Shown: positions 31,020 through 40,091 of the stretch, in pieces
How positions within the stretch are numbered: position 1 is the stretch's first letter
Layout of the letters: every line of letters begins with the position of its first letter
Source of the DNA: Acidicapsa acidisoli
GTDB lineage: Bacteria > Acidobacteriota > Terriglobia > Terriglobales > Acidobacteriaceae
Length of the DNA: 64,000 bases
Reading direction: 5' to 3'
Assembly (NCBI RefSeq): GCF_025685625.1
Contig: NZ_JAGSYI010000003.1
Location: 920,196 to 984,195 of the forward strand
Position numbers and translations under genes: made by a program
Notes under the pieces: model-generated
Seen by the model: only the letters and a program-made list of their open reading frames with translations
The model's database searches: none
Told to the model about the DNA's origin: nothing

Positions 31020-31670
31020 CTAATCAAAACCCTCCATGATGAAACCATCCTTCCCTACTCTTTGATATATCCCAAGGTCTTTTTCGGCCCTCCCTCTCGC
31101 GGTCCTCACTAGGTGCAAGTATGTGTTCCTGAGCCCCTCGTACGCATCTTGTAATTTCAGCCGCCTTATTTTTCCAGTAAGTAAAACATACTCAATTTCC
31201 TCGGCAGTTTTTTTTGAAGAACGTACAAACTCCTCTATCGCTCGCTCCACATTTGAAACCGGCTGAGCAATGAATATAAATTGCATCGGAAGACTGCTGA
31301 GACGACGCTGAATATGTTGAAGATTGCTCACAAGTTCTTGAGCGGTTTCCTCGCCTTTGTAAGGTGGAAAGTGGTCCTTACCAATTTCGTAAAAGACAAT
31401 AAGCAGTTCCCTCCACTCCGCTCGTTTTTGATCGAGAGCCCATCGCGCGTGATCCCTTTCACTCGTAGCTAGAAATGACCGCCAAGCAATCAATACCCCG
31501 GCTGCGATGGAAGCTAAGCTGACCACCGTCTGCACGACTGTCGGAAGTAGCCACTTCAACCACGATTCAGGCTCCGACTTTTGGACAAGCTGAACCACAA
31601 CTGGGACTGGTGAAGCCGGGGTGAAGAAGAGAATTGCTGAGGTAGTAGCGTGAAGGACCATCGTTTGCAC
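31020..31670 (-). CDS. Hypothetical protein with one membrane helix
   Basis: I recognise no family. The 216 residues begin with a short hydrophobic region, then one clear transmembrane helix (TVVQTVVSLASIAAGVLIAW, residues ~44-63), followed by a charged, mostly helical cytoplasmic part (~150 residues). The gene is visibly more AT-rich than its neighbours and lies between BrnTA and hisS, facing both. That composition suggests recent acquisition, perhaps together with the toxin-antitoxin pair. Confidence 0.6.
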   Translation of the reverse strand: MQTMVLHATTSAILFFTPASPVPVVVQLVQKSEPESWLKWLLPTVVQTVVSLASIAAGVLIAWRSFLATSERDHARWALDQKRAEWRELLIVFYEIGKDHFPPYKGEETAQELVSNLQHIQRRLSSLPMQFIFIAQPVSNVERAIEEFVRSSKKTAEEIEYVLLTGKIRRLKLQDAYEGLRNTYLHLVRTARGRAEKDLGIYQRVGKDGFIMEGFD

Positions 31671-31714
31671 CCTGTATCCTTGAAGAGGAATCTTTTGCAG
31701 ATAAGGCTAGCACT

Positions 31715-33007
31715 ATGAGTACATTGAAGGCAGTGCGCGGAACGCGGGATCTTTTGCCGCCGGAAACGGCGCTTTGGAATCGGATTGAGGCCGTTGCCCG
31801 CTCCGTTTTTGAGCGATACAACTTCGGCGAGATTCGCACGCCGGTTTTTGAGGACACCGGGCTGTTTGCCCGTGGAGTGGGCGAAGAGACCGACATCGTT
31901 TCCAAGGAGATGTACACCTGGGAGGATCGGGCGCGGGCGCAGTCGGAGAAATCCCAATCTCTGACGCTGCGGCCCGAAAATACCGCCGGGGTGGTTCGTG
32001 CCTACATTGAGCACAAGCTGGGCGAGACGGGCCAGTTGCAGAAGCTGTATTACATCGGTCCGCAATTTCGGCGGGAGCGGCCGCAGAAAGGGCGTTACCG
32101 GCAGTTTTCGCAGATTGGCGCGGAGGTGATCGGGCCGGTTTCGGCGGGGAGCGAGTCTCCTGTGCGCGATGCCGAGGTGCTGGAGATGCTGGCCACGCTG
32201 CTGGATGAGCTTGGCATTTCAGGATGGACGCTCAAGATCAATTCCGTCGGTTCGGCGAGTGATCGCCCGGCGTATATCGCGAAGCTCAAGGCTGCGCTGG
32301 AGCCGGTTGTTGGCCAGATGTGCGAGGACTGTCAGCGGCGGGCGGTGACGAATCCGCTGCGCGTGCTGGACTGCAAGGTGCCGCATGACCAACCGTTTAT
32401 TGACGCGCTGCCGAAGATTGCGGATTCGCTGGATGAAGCTTCGCGGACGCACTTTGCCGCGGTCTGCGCGGCTCTGGATGCGGCCGGGGTTCCCTATGAG
32501 CGCGATCACCGGCTGGTGCGCGGCCTCGACTATTACACGCGCACTACGTTTGAGTTCACGCATGGCGGACTGGGCGCACAGAATGCCCTGCTCGGCGGTG
32601 GACGGTATGACGGGCTGAGCGAGGCGATTGGCGGCCCGAAGGCGCCAGGGATTGGCTTTGCCATGGGCGAGGATCGGCTGGTGCTGACGTTGCAGGAGTT
32701 GGATGCCGCGAAGGCTGAGTTGGCGGACGCCTATATTGCTCCGCTTGGCGAGGCGCAAAACCCTGCGGCGCTGGGGCTGGCGCGGGAGCTGCGGCGTGGC
32801 GGATTGCGGATAGAGCTTGGCGACGGAAGCTTCCGGTTGAAGAAATCCTTTGAGGCAGCGGACAAGGTCGCTCGGACAATCGTTCTCTTCGGCGAAAATG
32901 AGGCGCAATCCGGTATTCTGACGGTCAAGAACTTCTCCAGCGGGATTCAAAGCAAGATTGCGCGGGTTGAGCTGGCGGCGCATCTTGTGGCAGCCCGGAC
33001 AAAGTAA
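31715..33007 (+). CDS. hisS: Histidyl-tRNA synthetase
   Basis: A class II synthetase charging tRNA-His in the cytoplasm. The 430 residues show the N-terminal VRGTRDLLPPETALWNRIE, motif 2 (YYIGPQFRRERPQKGRYRQFSQIGAE), the histidine-A region RGLDYYTRTTFEF and motif 3 (GIGFAMGEDRLVLTL). A C-terminal anticodon-binding domain follows. It is separated from aspS by 12 nt; the pair is probably an operon. Confidence 0.97.
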   Translation: MSTLKAVRGTRDLLPPETALWNRIEAVARSVFERYNFGEIRTPVFEDTGLFARGVGEETDIVSKEMYTWEDRARAQSEKSQSLTLRPENTAGVVRAYIEHKLGETGQLQKLYYIGPQFRRERPQKGRYRQFSQIGAEVIGPVSAGSESPVRDAEVLEMLATLLDELGISGWTLKINSVGSASDRPAYIAKLKAALEPVVGQMCEDCQRRAVTNPLRVLDCKVPHDQPFIDALPKIADSLDEASRTHFAAVCAALDAAGVPYERDHRLVRGLDYYTRTTFEFTHGGLGAQNALLGGGRYDGLSEAIGGPKAPGIGFAMGEDRLVLTLQELDAAKAELADAYIAPLGEAQNPAALGLARELRRGGLRIELGDGSFRLKKSFEAADKVARTIVLFGENEAQSGILTVKNFSSGIQSKIARVELAAHLVAARTK

Positions 33008-33019
33008 AGGACATCTGAA

Positions 33020-34903
33020 GTGCTCGATTTTATTGGCAAGCTGGAACGGACCCATGTGTGCGGAGAGCTGCGCGCGTCGGACGCGGGAAAACAGGTTGTG
33101 CTGATGGGCTGGGTGAACCGGCGGCGCGATCACGGAAATCTCATCTTTCTCGACCTGCGCGACCGGACCGGGATTACGCAGGTGGTGCTTGACCGCGATC
33201 TGACACCCGAAGGCCACGCCAAGGGCGAGGCGATTCGGCCCGAGTACGTCGTCGCGGCGATTGGCCGGGTGTGTCTGCGCGAGGAGCTGGCCATCAATCC
33301 CAAGATGCCGACCGGCGAGATCGAGATTGAGACCACCGAGTTGCTCGTCCTCAACGACGCTCGGCTTGCGCCGTTTTCGCCTGCCGAAGAGGCGATTGCC
33401 AATGAGGAAGTGCGGCTGAAGTACCGCTACGTCGACCTGCGCCGGGCGGAGATGCAGCGCAATTTTGCGGTGCGGCACCGGATTACGCTGGCGATCCGGC
33501 AGAGTTTGAGCGATCAGGGCTTTTTGGAGATTGAGACGCCGATTCTGACCAAATCGACGCCGGAAGGGGCGCGGGATTTTCTGGTGCCGAGCCGGGTGCA
33601 TGCGGGGGAGTTCTATGCGCTGCCGCAGTCGCCGCAGATCTTTAAGCAGATCCTGATGATTTCAGGCTTTGACAAATATTTTCAGATTGCGCGGTGCTTC
33701 CGCGATGAGGATTTGCGTGCCGACCGGCAGTTGGAATTCACGCAGGTCGACCTGGAGATGAGTTTTCCGCAGCAGGAGACGGTATTCGAGGTGGTCGAGA
33801 AGTTCATGGTGGCGGGATTTGCGGCGGCTGGCGTTACGATCGCTGCGCCGTTTCCCCGGATCACTTATGACGAATCGATGCGGCAGTTTGGGAGCGACAA
33901 ACCCGATCTTCGGCTGCCGGGGCTGATCGATGTTCGCGCTGCTTTCACGGAGGATGCGCTGACGGCGTTGCAGATCGACCCGGCGCTGCCGGTGGTGGCT
34001 CTGCGCATACCTAAGGTTGGTGAATTGAGCCGTAAGGAGCGTGAGGATAACCATCCGCTCTTTGATCAGAAAAAGGGTGCGAAGTTCATTGACGACTTCA
34101 AGCGGCTTGCCAAGGGATTCCCCGAGGCCGCGGCCAAGGTGCGAGAACTGGCTGTGGCGGCGGATGAGGACTTCGTCATTATCGTTGCTGGCGATCCGGC
34201 GCATCACATTCATGCCAGCGACACGAAGTTTCCGGGGCGGCTCTCGGAGCGCGAGATCAATGTCTATCTCGCGGCGGGTAACTTCCGCAGTGAGCTTGCG
34301 AAGAAATACGCCGCGCGGCATGGAGCTTTTGGCGTAACGGAAGATGTGGTGAGCGAGGCTAACTCGTATGCTCTCGGATCGGGCAGGTTAGCCGAGGGAA
34401 CAAAGGCTTTTCAGCCTATCTGGGTTACTGATTTTCCAATGTTCGAGTATGACTCTGCGACGCATAAGTGGATGCCTGCGCATCATCCGTTCACTGCGCC
34501 GTTTGAAGCGGATATGGCGAACTTGATGAGCGATCCGGCCAGTGTTCGGGCTAACTGCTACGATCTTGCCATGAATGGACTGGAGCTTGGTTCTGGGTCG
34601 ATTCGTATCCATCGCAAGGATGTGCAGCAACAGATCTTTCAGTCGCTTGGTATCACGGACGAAGAAGCGCGAGCGCGCTTTGGGTTCTTCCTGGATGCGC
34701 TGGAATATGGCACACCGCCGCATGGTGGCATCGCGCTCGGTCTTGACCGCATTGCGATGCTGCTGGCGGGCGCGCCGAGTCTGCGCGAAGTGATCGCGTT
34801 CCCCAAGACGGCGAAGGCTATCGATCTTATGGTGGATGCGCCGACTGGGGTGACGGAGCAGCAGTTGAGAGAGCTGCATATTCGAGTGGCCCTGAAAAGT
34901 TAG
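33020..34903 (+). CDS. aspS: Aspartyl-tRNA synthetase (bacterial type)
   Basis: A class IIb synthetase with N-terminal OB-fold anticodon domain ([21 protein letters not shown]), class II core and GAD insertion domain, 627 residues, full length. Motif 2 reads [20 protein letters not shown] and motif 3 [13 protein letters not shown]. It begins with GTG. The anticodon domain carries His in RRRDHG, as in non-discriminating enzymes of the Pseudomonas type; that class would charge both tRNA-Asp and tRNA-Asn and require GatCAB. The assignment of specificity is inference. Confidence 0.96.
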   Translation: MLDFIGKLERTHVCGELRASDAGKQVVLMGWVNRRRDHGNLIFLDLRDRTGITQVVLDRDLTPEGHAKGEAIRPEYVVAAIGRVCLREELAINPKMPTGEIEIETTELLVLNDARLAPFSPAEEAIANEEVRLKYRYVDLRRAEMQRNFAVRHRITLAIRQSLSDQGFLEIETPILTKSTPEGARDFLVPSRVHAGEFYALPQSPQIFKQILMISGFDKYFQIARCFRDEDLRADRQLEFTQVDLEMSFPQQETVFEVVEKFMVAGFAAAGVTIAAPFPRITYDESMRQFGSDKPDLRLPGLIDVRAAFTEDALTALQIDPALPVVALRIPKVGELSRKEREDNHPLFDQKKGAKFIDDFKRLAKGFPEAAAKVRELAVAADEDFVIIVAGDPAHHIHASDTKFPGRLSEREINVYLAAGNFRSELAKKYAARHGAFGVTEDVVSEANSYALGSGRLAEGTKAFQPIWVTDFPMFEYDSATHKWMPAHHPFTAPFEADMANLMSDPASVRANCYDLAMNGLELGSGSIRIHRKDVQQQIFQSLGITDEEARARFGFFLDALEYGTPPHGGIALGLDRIAMLLAGAPSLREVIAFPKTAKAIDLMVDAPTGVTEQQLRELHIRVALKS

Positions 34904-34915
34904 TCAGGGCAAAGG

Positions 34916-35022
34916 TAGTGGGTCAGTTTGAAAAAAAGACCAACCCTCAGGGGCTAAAGCCCTTTTATATTGCTGGGCTTAATGTACGGGCTAAAGCCCG
35001 CACCCTTCAGACTGCCCCACCA
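34916..35022. repeat. Dispersed stem-loop repeat, copy 2
   Basis: Same structure as the copy at 23629-23734: TAGTGGGTCAGTTTGAA at the left, an inner GGGGCTAAAGCCC hairpin, the shared phrase TTAATGTACGGGCT, a second hairpin and an end reading CCCCACCA. It sits between aspS and the bidirectional terminator. Confidence 0.85.
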
Positions 35023-35043
35023 GGGCAAACGCTACAGACAAGA

Positions 35044-35082
35044 AAACGGGCCGTACATCGCATGGGGATGTACGGCCCGTTT
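35044..35082. terminator. Bidirectional intrinsic terminator between aspS and the aminopeptidase gene
   Basis: A 16-bp perfect stem (ACGGGCCGTACATC at 35046-35059 with GATGTACGGCCCGT at 35067-35080, extended by two A-T pairs) encloses a 7-nt loop. A-rich sequence precedes it and TTGTTT follows. It can stop both converging genes. Confidence 0.85.
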
Positions 35083-35108
35083 GTTTGAATTGACTAACAG
35101 GCAGTGAG

Positions 35109-37712
35109 TTACTGTTTGCTCAGCCAGGATTTCAGACTGGGCTCCTGTGCGGCGCGAAGGTCGATGCAGTCGTTGATCTGATTCTTGGCGCGAGCGAGGG
35201 CTCGTTCTGAGGCTGCGACCTTGTGCGTGTTGAAGAACTCTGCGACCTGGCCAGCCCGATCGGCGCTGCAGAATGCGCCGGTTGCGCCGACTACATAGGA
35301 GCCGCCGAAGGTTGTGAACTGAGCGGTTACTTTGTCCCAGTTGTCCTGGATAAATTGCCAGGCGCTGTCCTGCGTATCTCGGATGCGCAGCTCGGTTGCG
35401 AGAAATGCGGCTGCGTCCTGATTGCGCACTTGACCGGAAACGGCGTATTCAAGGGCTCGCTTTTGAAGCGCAGGATCGCGGAAGAGTTCCAGAGCTCGCA
35501 AAGCATTCGCGCGGTCCTGGGCATTCAGTGCTTCCCTGCTGTTTTTTTGCAGTTGATTGAAGAGCGCTTCGTCGCCGTTGCGGGCTGCGATGTTCAGCGC
35601 AGCGCCGGCTATTGTCGGGTCAACGCTTGCCGGATCGGTGAGGTTGCGTGCGGTGATCGCTTTGGCCTCTGCGATGGCGTCGGGATCATTGCCGAGTTCG
35701 GCGACAAGAACGAGCAGTTCGGCGCGAAGTTCGCGCTTGTCCGCGGTGTCCGCTGGTTGAGGATCACCAAGATTCTTCAGTGCCGGGCCGAAGTTTGTTC
35801 GCACCCAGGCGGAGAATTGCGCGCGCTCTTCGGGAGTGCTCGCGATTTGCGAGTCAATCGAGTTAAGGCTTGCGAGCGCCTGCGAGATGACTTCGGCACT
35901 CTGATCATTGCGGATCGCAGTCACCAGGTCAAGATATGCGTCTACTGAGGATTTGCCTGAGCGGGTAAGCGCCCACTCGTCGCCGAGAAGGCTGATACGT
36001 TCTTCGGGAGACAGGTCGGATTCTACATGTGAGATGAGCTGGCGATAGACCGATTCCGGATAGCTGCTGCGGTAGTAGCCTTTTCCTTCTGCGTTTGCGA
36101 AGAGGAACGGCGCGGAGGGCGCGGATAGGGATTGCTGGCCGGAGGCTACGACTTCGCAATGCTCGTCGCCGGGGGTTTTGAAGCAGACGGGCAATGTCCA
36201 GGATTCTGACTTGTCGCTCTTCACGTTGGAGTTGAGAAAGAATCGCTGCTGGGCCACGGAAACGTTCGTGCCCTGTTCCGGGCTGAAGGTCAGGATCGGC
36301 ACACCGGGTTGGGAGACGAGGCTGTCCATGATCTTATCGACCGGCTTATGGCTTACTTCCGCCTGGGTATTCCAGAAGTCTTCTGCCGTGGCGTTGCCGT
36401 ATAAGTGCGCGGCAAGGTACTTATGCACACCCTGCCGGAAGGTCTCCTTGCCGAGATAGTTTTCGACCATCAGCAGCATAGCTCCAGCCTTGCCGTAGCT
36501 TATGCCGTCAAACATCTCGTTGATCTCGTCCGGAGTATCCGCTTTGGCTCGGATGGTGCGCGTTACACGCTGCGAGTCTAGGTTGAGTGTGCCCTGATTG
36601 TCATTGGCGACTTCCTGCTCCATTCGCCATTCCGGCTTCCAGGCTTCGAGGGGTTTTGCTTCCATCCAGGTCGCGAAGCCTTCGTTGAGCCAGGTGTTGT
36701 CCCACCACTTGAGCGTGACCATATCCCCAAACCATTGATGGGCCATTTCGTGGGCAACGACAAGGCCGACGCGGCGCTGCGCTCCGACGGAGGCATGGCT
36801 GGAATCGAGCAGCATGTCGGATTCGCGATAGGTGATGGCGCCGAAATTTTCCATCGCTCCGGCTTCGAAGTCGGGGATGGCGATCATATCCAGCTTGGGC
36901 ATCGGGTACTTGATGCCGAAGTAAGTGTTGTAGTAATGGAGAACATACTCGGCGGTCTTGAGAGCAAATGCGCCGTACTGCACCTGATCGGGAGTTGCGC
37001 AGGCGCGGATGGGAACTCCGTCGCTCGATCCGGAAAGGCATTGAAAGTCGCCAACCAGAAACGCTACGAGATAGGTGGACATCTTGGGCGTCGTGGCAAA
37101 GGTGATGGCGTGCCTGTCGCCGGACTCCGGCACATCGTGAATGATGTTGGTGTTGGAGATCGCGGTGTCGCCCTTGTCGACAACGAGGGTCACAGCGAAG
37201 GTCGCCTTGAATGCCGGTTCGTCGAAGCTGGGGAAGGCGCGGCGCGCGTCGGTCGACTCGAACTGAGTGACAGCGTAGTTGCGCTTCGCGGTCTTCGAGA
37301 GATAGAAGCCGCGTAACTCGTTATTCAGGATGCCGGTATAGCGAATCTCGAGCTTGAGTTTGCCGGGCGCGAGTTTCTGGCCGAAGTCCAGGGTCGCCTG
37401 CTGTTTGTCGGCGTCTTCGGTGACCTTCGCTGTGAGCGTCTTCCCATTGAGCACGGTGGTTACGCTCTGAAATTTGATCTCGGCAGAGTTGAGGACGATG
37501 GCGTCAACCGGCTCCTCGACCGCAACATCGATCGACTCGCGCCCCGTAAACGTTGCGTTTTTGATGTCCGGCGCAAGGGTAAGCGTGTAATGTTCCGGCT
37601 TGACCGACTGCGGAAGGCGCTGGGCGCTCGCGTTTGGCGAGTGGGCAAGAAACAGAGACGTCAGGGCAACAGAAAGTGTGGCCGTGGAAATGCGAGGGAA
37701 GCAAAGGCGCAT
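35109..37712 (-). CDS. Exported M1-family zinc aminopeptidase
   Basis: Removes N-terminal residues from peptides, probably in the periplasm. A signal peptide (TATLSVALTSLFLAHSPNASA) is followed by the N-terminal beta domain, the GAMENFGAITYRE exopeptidase motif (~residue 288) and the zinc site HEMAHQWFGDMV (HExxH), with NEGFATW supplying the distal Glu. A helical C-terminal domain (ERAP1-like) completes the 867 residues. All catalytic motifs are intact. It ends at the shared terminator with aspS. Confidence 0.94.
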   Translation of the reverse strand: MRLCFPRISTATLSVALTSLFLAHSPNASAQRLPQSVKPEHYTLTLAPDIKNATFTGRESIDVAVEEPVDAIVLNSAEIKFQSVTTVLNGKTLTAKVTEDADKQQATLDFGQKLAPGKLKLEIRYTGILNNELRGFYLSKTAKRNYAVTQFESTDARRAFPSFDEPAFKATFAVTLVVDKGDTAISNTNIIHDVPESGDRHAITFATTPKMSTYLVAFLVGDFQCLSGSSDGVPIRACATPDQVQYGAFALKTAEYVLHYYNTYFGIKYPMPKLDMIAIPDFEAGAMENFGAITYRESDMLLDSSHASVGAQRRVGLVVAHEMAHQWFGDMVTLKWWDNTWLNEGFATWMEAKPLEAWKPEWRMEQEVANDNQGTLNLDSQRVTRTIRAKADTPDEINEMFDGISYGKAGAMLLMVENYLGKETFRQGVHKYLAAHLYGNATAEDFWNTQAEVSHKPVDKIMDSLVSQPGVPILTFSPEQGTNVSVAQQRFFLNSNVKSDKSESWTLPVCFKTPGDEHCEVVASGQQSLSAPSAPFLFANAEGKGYYRSSYPESVYRQLISHVESDLSPEERISLLGDEWALTRSGKSSVDAYLDLVTAIRNDQSAEVISQALASLNSIDSQIASTPEERAQFSAWVRTNFGPALKNLGDPQPADTADKRELRAELLVLVAELGNDPDAIAEAKAITARNLTDPASVDPTIAGAALNIAARNGDEALFNQLQKNSREALNAQDRANALRALELFRDPALQKRALEYAVSGQVRNQDAAAFLATELRIRDTQDSAWQFIQDNWDKVTAQFTTFGGSYVVGATGAFCSADRAGQVAEFFNTHKVAASERALARAKNQINDCIDLRAAQEPSLKSWLSKQ

Positions 37713-37888
37713 GGTTATCCTTAAATAAATGACTCATCTCTATTTTTGCACGTTAATAAAGAGTGAACGAAGTCCAGCGGAGCCGAAGTCTGGTCCCCGA
37801 TCATGGTAATCCCACCCCGGGAAACTGGTCGATCCTCCGCTCGCTCTGGTAGCCTGAGCTGTTTTCATGCAGTTACGGAGGTGTTTCC

Positions 37889-39100
37889 TTGTCATCATCC
37901 CAAGCAGAGTCGATCTCGAAGTCCGCGGCAGCGAGACAATCTCTCACCGAACTCAGCGAAGATGAGTTGCTGCTGCAGTCGAGCGTGCGTCGATTTGCCG
38001 CAGAGGTGGTTGCCCCACAGGTACGGGCGATGGACGAGGCGCAGCAGTTCGCTCCTGGTCTTGTGGCGCAATTGGCGGAACTAGGGCTGATGGGCATTGA
38101 GGTTCCGGAGGAGTTGGGCGGTGCGGGCGGAAGTTTTTTCGAAGCGATTCTTGCCGTCGAGGCCCTTTCGGCTGTCGATGCATCGGTCGGGCTGGTGGTC
38201 GATATTCAGAACACGCTTTGCGTCAACTCATTTCGGCGCTGGGGAACGGATGCGCAGCGGCGTCAATGGCTGCCGAAACTGGCCGGGGGAATGATCTGCT
38301 CCTACGCGCTCAGCGAGGCTGGCTCCGGTTCGGATGCGTTTGCGATGGAGACGCGGGCCGTCAGGACAAACGCTGGCTATCGGCTGCGTGGGCGCAAGCT
38401 CTGGATCAGCAATGCGCGGGAGGCTGGGGTGTTTCTGGTTTTTGCCAATCTCAATCCCGAAGCCGGATATCGCGGGATAACCGCCTTTCTCGTTGAGGCA
38501 GGAACGCCTGGCCTCGCAATTGGACGCAAGGAAGACAAACTCGGAATTCGCGCTTCGAGCACCTGCGAGGTGATCCTTGAGGACTGCGAGATTCCAGCGA
38601 CCAATCTGTTTGGGGAAGAGGGCAAGGGCTACAAGATCGCGATCGAGGTGTTGAACGAGGGCCGGATCGGCATTGGCGCTCAGATGCTCGGGCTTGCGCA
38701 GGGTGCGTGGAATCATGCGGCGCGGTATGCTCAGCAACGAAAGCAGTTCGGCAAGGCCATTGCGGAGTTTCAGGCGGTGCAGTTTTCGCTTGCGGAGATG
38801 GCGACTGAGATTGAGGCGGCACGGCTGATGGTCTACAACGCGGCGCGGCGCAAGGATGCAGGATTGGCCTTCGTGACCGAGGCAGCGATGACCAAGTACT
38901 TTGTTTCTCAGGTCGCGGAACGAGTCGCGAGTCAGTGTGTGGAGATCTTTGGCGGCAATGGCTACGTTCGCGACTATCCCGCTGAAAAGTATTTTCGCGA
39001 TGCCAAGATCGGGAAGATTTACGAGGGCACATCCAACATGCAGTTGATGACGATTGCCAAGCAGCTTCTGTCGCATCCGGTAAGTCTGCAGGAGCGGTAA
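37889..39100 (+). CDS. Acyl-CoA dehydrogenase
   Basis: FAD enzyme of fatty-acid or branched-chain beta-oxidation, 403 residues. Motifs: YALSEAGSGSDAFAMETRA (FAD/substrate), NEGRIGIGAQMLGLAQGAWNHA, QRKQFGKAIAEFQAVQF and EIFGGNGYVRDYPAEKYFRDAKIGKIYEGTSNMQ, with the catalytic Glu in IYEGTS, as in short-chain/butyryl-CoA types. The start is TTG at 37889, supported by GGAGG with ideal spacing. Chain-length specificity cannot be fixed from sequence alone. Confidence 0.92.
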   Translation: MSSSQAESISKSAAARQSLTELSEDELLLQSSVRRFAAEVVAPQVRAMDEAQQFAPGLVAQLAELGLMGIEVPEELGGAGGSFFEAILAVEALSAVDASVGLVVDIQNTLCVNSFRRWGTDAQRRQWLPKLAGGMICSYALSEAGSGSDAFAMETRAVRTNAGYRLRGRKLWISNAREAGVFLVFANLNPEAGYRGITAFLVEAGTPGLAIGRKEDKLGIRASSTCEVILEDCEIPATNLFGEEGKGYKIAIEVLNEGRIGIGAQMLGLAQGAWNHAARYAQQRKQFGKAIAEFQAVQFSLAEMATEIEAARLMVYNAARRKDAGLAFVTEAAMTKYFVSQVAERVASQCVEIFGGNGYVRDYPAEKYFRDAKIGKIYEGTSNMQLMTIAKQLLSHPVSLQER

Positions 39101-39103
39101 AGG

Positions 39104-40018
39104 CTAGACCGTGGCAGCGATCTGGCGGACGTGATCGGGCCGGGTACGGCAGCATCCGCCGACAAGCTGTGCACCTGCGGCTCGCCATTGCTGCGCGTGC
39201 TGGCCAAATTCTCCGGGATCGCTGGTCCCGGTCCAACAGCGAGCTTCCGCGTCCCAGTCTTCGCCGGAGTTGGGATAGACGACGATCGGTTTTGTGGTCG
39301 CTGCGCGCAATTCAGCTATCAGCGAAGGAATCCATTTCGGCTGCGTGCAGTTGACGCCTACGGCGACGGTTTGCGAAAAACTTGTGGCGAGCGCGGCGCA
39401 GTCTCGAAGCGCCTCGCCGTGAGCCACCTGAAGGCTGACTGCGCGATAGTCGGGACAAACGAAGGTGAACCAGGCTGCCAGATCCGGCCAATTCGTGAGA
39501 GCCTCACCGATTGCACGAGCTTCCTCGATCGAGGGCAGCGTCTCGAATGCGAGCAAATCAGCATTGCTATCGGCCAGTACCTCGATCCTCTCCCCGTGAA
39601 ATCGGACCAGATCGGCAAAGCTGCAATCATAATTGCCGTGATATTCGGCGCCGTTGTGCAGCGCTGCACCGTACGGTCCGAGGGATGCCACCACGAGCAC
39701 CCGGCGCGAGGGAAATTCTGCGCGAGCTTCGGAGGCGAGTTCGACGGAGCGCAGAAGCGCAGCGTCGGCTCGCCTGGAGTCGAGGCCAAATTCCGCGTAG
39801 CCCATGCGAGAGACCTGATAGCTGGCGGTGAGGAGCACATCTGCTCCCGCTTCGAGATAAGCGCGATGGACTGCAATCACCTTTTCGGGAGCATCTTCCA
39901 AGACGTGCGCGGACCAGAGAGGGCCACTGATGTTTGCGCCGAGGAATTCGAGTTCGGAGGCCATGCCGCCGTCAAGAACGTGAAACTGCGCAAACTCGAT
40001 TTGGTCTCGGGACGTCAT
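39104..40018 (-). CDS. mmuM: Homocysteine S-methyltransferase
   Basis: Transfers a methyl group from S-methylmethionine or SAM to homocysteine, forming methionine. The 304 residues show LDGGMASELEFLG at the N-terminus, YQVSRMGYAEFG, the zinc-binding Cys in AVGVNCTQP and the C-terminal GGCCRTRP pair. Zinc ligands are complete. It converges with the acyl-CoA dehydrogenase gene 4 nt away, leaving no room for a conventional terminator. Confidence 0.9.
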   Translation of the reverse strand: MTSRDQIEFAQFHVLDGGMASELEFLGANISGPLWSAHVLEDAPEKVIAVHRAYLEAGADVLLTASYQVSRMGYAEFGLDSRRADAALLRSVELASEARAEFPSRRVLVVASLGPYGAALHNGAEYHGNYDCSFADLVRFHGERIEVLADSNADLLAFETLPSIEEARAIGEALTNWPDLAAWFTFVCPDYRAVSLQVAHGEALRDCAALATSFSQTVAVGVNCTQPKWIPSLIAELRAATTKPIVVYPNSGEDWDAEARCWTGTSDPGEFGQHAQQWRAAGAQLVGGCCRTRPDHVRQIAATV

Positions 40019-40091
40019 ACATTGATGATAATTGCGATCTAGTTCGTTGATTGCGAGTAAGGCTTCGTTCAGGGCAAATCACAGCGCTGTC

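Noticed and set aside
32219..33601. 460-codon minus-strand frame across hisS and aspS
   Set aside because: It spans two intact synthetase genes and the gap between them, and the translation lacks any family motif.
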